Shown here: in pieces, positions 60,861 to 64,000 of the stretch
Numbering within the stretch: the stretch's first letter is position 1
How the letters are laid out: every line of letters starts with the position of its first letter
Assembly (NCBI GenBank): GCA_019096195.1
Contig: JAGTXK010000273.1
Coordinates: 62,001 to 126,000 of the forward strand
DNA from: Boletus sp. NGJ
Taxonomy: Eukaryota; Basidiomycota; Agaricomycetes; Boletales; Boletaceae
Reading direction: 5' to 3'
Length of the DNA stretch: 64,000 bases
Notes under the pieces: generated by a model
The model's database searches: none
The model's input: only the letters and a program-made list of their open reading frames with translations
Told to the model about the DNA's origin: nothing
Position numbers and translations under genes: made by a program

Positions 60861-61705
60861 AATGGTGGATCGTGTGGTAAGCCCATCAGCTTTGGTCGCG
60901 GCGTCTATCGGAGTGTTCACGTGATATCCAGCCTGACTCGACGTTAGGTTATCCAGAGGCCCTGAGGGTCTTGTTTCCTTTAGATATTAGTTAGAAACAT
61001 TTAGACGGATGGCATTTAGACGGATGGGAAAGAGGGAGTCTTGGGAGCGGTGATTGGGAATACACGACGGACGTTTGCATCTCAACCTCGCGGTAACTAG
61101 AGTAGGGAGCGCACGTGTAACGGGCTTACACCATGATATACAGCATTCACGACGATCGATGAACGTGCAACACCCTGTTCAACTGTAATCACCGCGAATC
61201 GAGAGCCTCGCAAGTTGTCCATCAAGGTTTTTGTCTGGAATACATCCAGCAAGGGACCATAGGACAATAGAGAAGTTACCAACAAGAATTAGTTGTGATG
61301 CGTTGATTCTCGCTTGAAGGAGAGAATTGACGTTCAAAGCACAAAGCATTACTACGCTACGCCTCAGACCGGCATTGTCCGTCAACACGTTCTGCCGAAC
61401 GGTATGTTTCGGATCGAGACAGTCTTGACGGATTTATCAATGGAATGAATAGCCTCATGGAGAGCATGGCTTCCCAATCCAGACCACTGTGGAACACCAC
61501 AATCCACACGTGCTGACATACTCTTCGTGGTGCTCGAGAAGGCGGTGAGTTAAATACTTGAATTTCGTTCTCGTATGCTCAACCTTTGCCGCATTCCCCT
61601 GAATTAGCCCACGTATCCATCTCCTCGGTACGTCAAGCGGGCACTCCCTTGCTTCACCTCGCACATTCCCCCTCCCCCCTTCGCCCTTGGACCGCCCCTT
61701 TTACA
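60861..61705. other. Intergenic region
   Basis: No gene supported. A short repeat ACATTTAGACGGATGG / GCATTTAGACGGATGG occurs near 60998-61026. Confidence 0.45.
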
Positions 61706-62732
61706 ATGCCCGCCAAGCCTGCCATCACCAATTATGATTCTCCTTCCAGGCGTCCTATCCAGCGCTTCCGATTCGTTCGGAACGCGAAGCATATGGATGT
61801 CAAGGACGCAATGATGGCATTGGACATCATAATTCGTCCTTCGCTTCAGCTCTGCCGCAAGCTAGCCATTGGCAGCAGTATTCTCGCTGCACTAAGACGA
61901 TCCCAAAAAAAAGTGATACCTGGTGACAGTAATCCCTCAAGCACGTCTTCTATAACGCCAAAGGTGATTTCAATACGATGGTTTGGAGAGTAGATATGAA
62001 GCTGACTGGACTTCTAGAAGAAAGTTCGTTTTAATGAGCGGCCCGTTACAATCTCTCGCAAAGGCTTCTTCGAAAAATGCAGGAAGGATTCTGGTTCGTC
62101 TCCTGCACGCTCTTGTCTCGTCATTCGGGTGCGTTGCCTCTCCTTGCTTGCGATATTCGTTATCCAAACAAATACAGGAACACGACGCCGTGCGTTGTCA
62201 ACCCCAAAAACTCCCGCTTGAAGCAGATTGTCGGTCTGTTTACGAGGATTGTCTCTTGGACTACCCTGGCTTTCTCGTCGACCTTCAAGTTCTCGAAGGC
62301 GACGAACGTTCCGACACGCCGTTCGGATGCGTTCGTAGATCCGAATTCTATGAAACAGAGTCTGGCATCGCCACGTTCGATCGGACAGGCTATGCAAACT
62401 ACTGCCTCTCCAGGTGGATCGATAAGCAACGCGAAGAAGCGCGGGCTCCGAGGAAACTCGTGTTCGAAGATCCTGTACTTCTACCGTGGCCCAGCCGTAC
62501 CCTACCACCACCTTCGAGCGGCTCACTCGAGATGTCTTGTCCCATGCCACCACTGCCCTCACCTATCTATAGGCCACCACGATCTCTTCCCCGGCGCATG
62601 TGGAGGTACATCGAGGACGAACTTCAAAACGCTATTGTTGTGCTCATCATTGGGCTCTTCATCCACATATGTTTATTTCTTTTTCTTTTGTATGATATTC
62701 TGACGCGGGGTCTCATCCCATCGGATGAGTGA
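61706..62732 (+). CDS. Tail-anchored membrane protein of unknown function
   Basis: Three exons join in frame. Exon 1 from ATG 61706 reads MPAKPAITNYDSPSRRPIQR and DVKDAMMALDIIIRPSLQLC. An intron GTGATT...TTCTAG leads to KKVRFNERPVTISRKGFFEK, and an intron GTGCGT...ATACAG leads to EHDAVRCQPQKLPLEADCRS, GCVRRSEFYETESG and a Pro-rich stretch. A single C-terminal membrane segment (NAIVVLIIGLFIHICLFLFL) followed by a few residues suggests a tail anchor. No family recognised. The KKVRFNERPV element resembles a RVxF-type PP1 docking motif, which is only a suggestion. Confidence 0.65.
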
Positions 62733-63094
62733 TTTGTATCATCTCACATGCGGTTTTGTTTTTTTCTTTTCTGCCATGTGGTGTTCTTCCGGTTATTCAG
62801 GGCTGCTTGGTGGTCTTTCTGCTGTATACATTATCCTTTCTCATTTTGGCTACTGTATCATTAGTACATCTTAGTCTTAGCCTCACTTGTACAAGCAATT
62901 TTTGTGGGATCTCCACACTTCCCTTCCCCTTAAAGGCTGGTGTGAGTTCCGTGAATTGTTATCACTGATAAGGGTGTGCATCACGTGCTCCTGCCTGCGT
63001 GACAGGCTTATGTCATATGTGACTGTCGAGAATACCGCGTTATCACGCAAGTCCCCGCATTGATTAATATTGATTCTTGAATCGCCTCCACGTA
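62733..63094. other. Intergenic region
   Basis: T-rich 3' flank of the preceding gene and upstream region of the next. Nothing else seen. Confidence 0.45.
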
Positions 63095-64000
63095 ATGGCA
63101 GATGCCAGTCCTTCCAGCTCCTCCGAGAGCCAGCCTCGCGGACGCGGTAGAGGCAGAGGCAAGTCAAGAGGCGGCCTCGGTAAATACCTCCGCGCTCGGG
63201 GACGAGGTCATTCATTCGGGCGTCCTGCCCAGTTCACGAAACGACTCGTTCCAGAGGGCGAAGAACCGGAAGACGTCGACCCCGAAGAAGCCGAAGAGAT
63301 CCGCCAGAGGTACTCCAAACGTCAGCTCGTATCCAACGCGGATCGGTATGCGGAGGAGGAACCCCAGCAGGATTCAGACGGTACGCGTTTCTTTTTTCCT
63401 TTCCTTTCCTTTCCTTTTTTTTTTTGAGGGGGGTCGTGTTATAAACGTGTTCAGGATGTTTAGGAGAGGAGATCAAGGAGCGCGAGGTCGATCTGTCTGC
63501 GTTTTTGGAAAAGCAACGACGGTCGGATGTGGATTCGGCGTTTGGAGCGCTCGATGCGCGGGAGGAGGATGAAGACGAGATAGATCATTCGTTGGCACAT
63601 ATCACTTCCCAGCGGCAACCTGCTTTGCAGTCGAAAAAGGGTCGCGTGCAGACGATCGAATGGGACGAGTCGCTCGAACGGATGAGGCGCGAGAAAGCTG
63701 TGGCCGAGGCTAATCGAGGTTCGTCGGTGGTCGTAACAGCAAAACCACGGAGTCAATGATTCTTTCCCTCTGCTCCGTTTTTCTTTTCTTTTCTTGTCCG
63801 ATTAGACCTAAAGGAAAGGTTTAGAGCAAAGACGAGCACGCTCAGAACGAAAGCCGATGGCTCCCAAGGAACGAAAGAAAGGTCCGTCCGTATGTCACGC
63901 GTTTCTGTTTGGGCCTCGATTGCTGAGTCTCTTGGAAGAAAACGATGTCGTCGAGGCGCCGCCTTTGCCTACAGAGGGTATCACGAGGAAGGATCCAAAG
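63095..64000 (+). CDS. RG-rich protein of unknown function (partial, runs off the end)
   Basis: ATG 63095 gives MADASPSSSSESQPRGRGRG, an RG/RGG-type basic start (GRGRGKSRGGLGKYLRARGR). FGRPAQFTKRLVPEGEEPED, EEAEEIRQRYSKRQL and NADRYAEEEP follow. Intron 1 (63381-63454, GTACGC...TTCAG, with a T-rich tract) leads to GCLGEEIKEREVDLSAFLEK, SAFGALDAREEDEDEIDHSL and QTIEWDESLERMRREKAVAE. A further exon reads DLKERFRAKTSTLR, and another reaches the window end (PPLPTEGITRKDPK). The protein looks conserved in basidiomycetes but I cannot name it. A broken copy lies at 47926-48115. Confidence 0.7.

Overview
The window is nuclear DNA of a filamentous basidiomycete, most likely an Agaricomycete. Coding sequence is broken by many short GT-AG introns (mostly about 45-75 bp). 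It carries a Plavaka-type KDZ transposase, a cluster of STE3-type pheromone receptors, a PAK-type kinase with a basidiomycete-style p21-binding motif, and degenerate WD40 repeats of the kind found in agaricomycete STAND proteins. I cannot name the species. All exon structures were read by eye; exon edges are approximate unless a splice site is stated.

Layout. 0-14 kb is accessory DNA: a CT-rich minisatellite studded with seven ~40 bp imperfect palindromes (0.66-1.87 kb), an unknown spliced gene (2.1-3.5 kb, minus), a duplicated leader followed by a Plavaka-like transposon with an internal stop (4.4-8.8 kb), a 120 bp tandem repeat (9.0-9.2 kb), a frameshifted WD40 pseudogene (11.0-12.25 kb, minus), and an 850 bp inverted-repeat element (12.81-13.66 kb) sitting inside a coding exon.

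14-36 kb is housekeeping DNA: a conserved unknown protein, PEX1 (peroxisomal AAA ATPase), an OTU deubiquitinase, a large SNF2/RING helicase of the SHPRH/IRC20 type, a double-telobox Myb protein (TAY1/Teb1-like), RPN9 (proteasome lid) and an F-box protein.

36-56 kb reads as a pheromone/receptor (B or P/R) mating-type region. It holds an isoprenylcysteine methyltransferase (the STE14 class that caps farnesylated pheromones) with a broken second copy beside it. Next come receptors R1 and R2, a 3.1-3.2 kb tandem duplication, and a divergent third receptor R3. A coiled-coil membrane protein follows, then a fourth receptor R4 on the opposite strand that looks pseudogenised, and a PAK-like kinase. 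No convincing CaaX pheromone precursor was found. A broken antisense copy of the gene at 63 kb lies between R3 and R4.

56-64 kb holds an MFS drug-type transporter, a tail-anchored unknown protein and the 5' part of an RG-rich unknown protein that runs off the end of the window.
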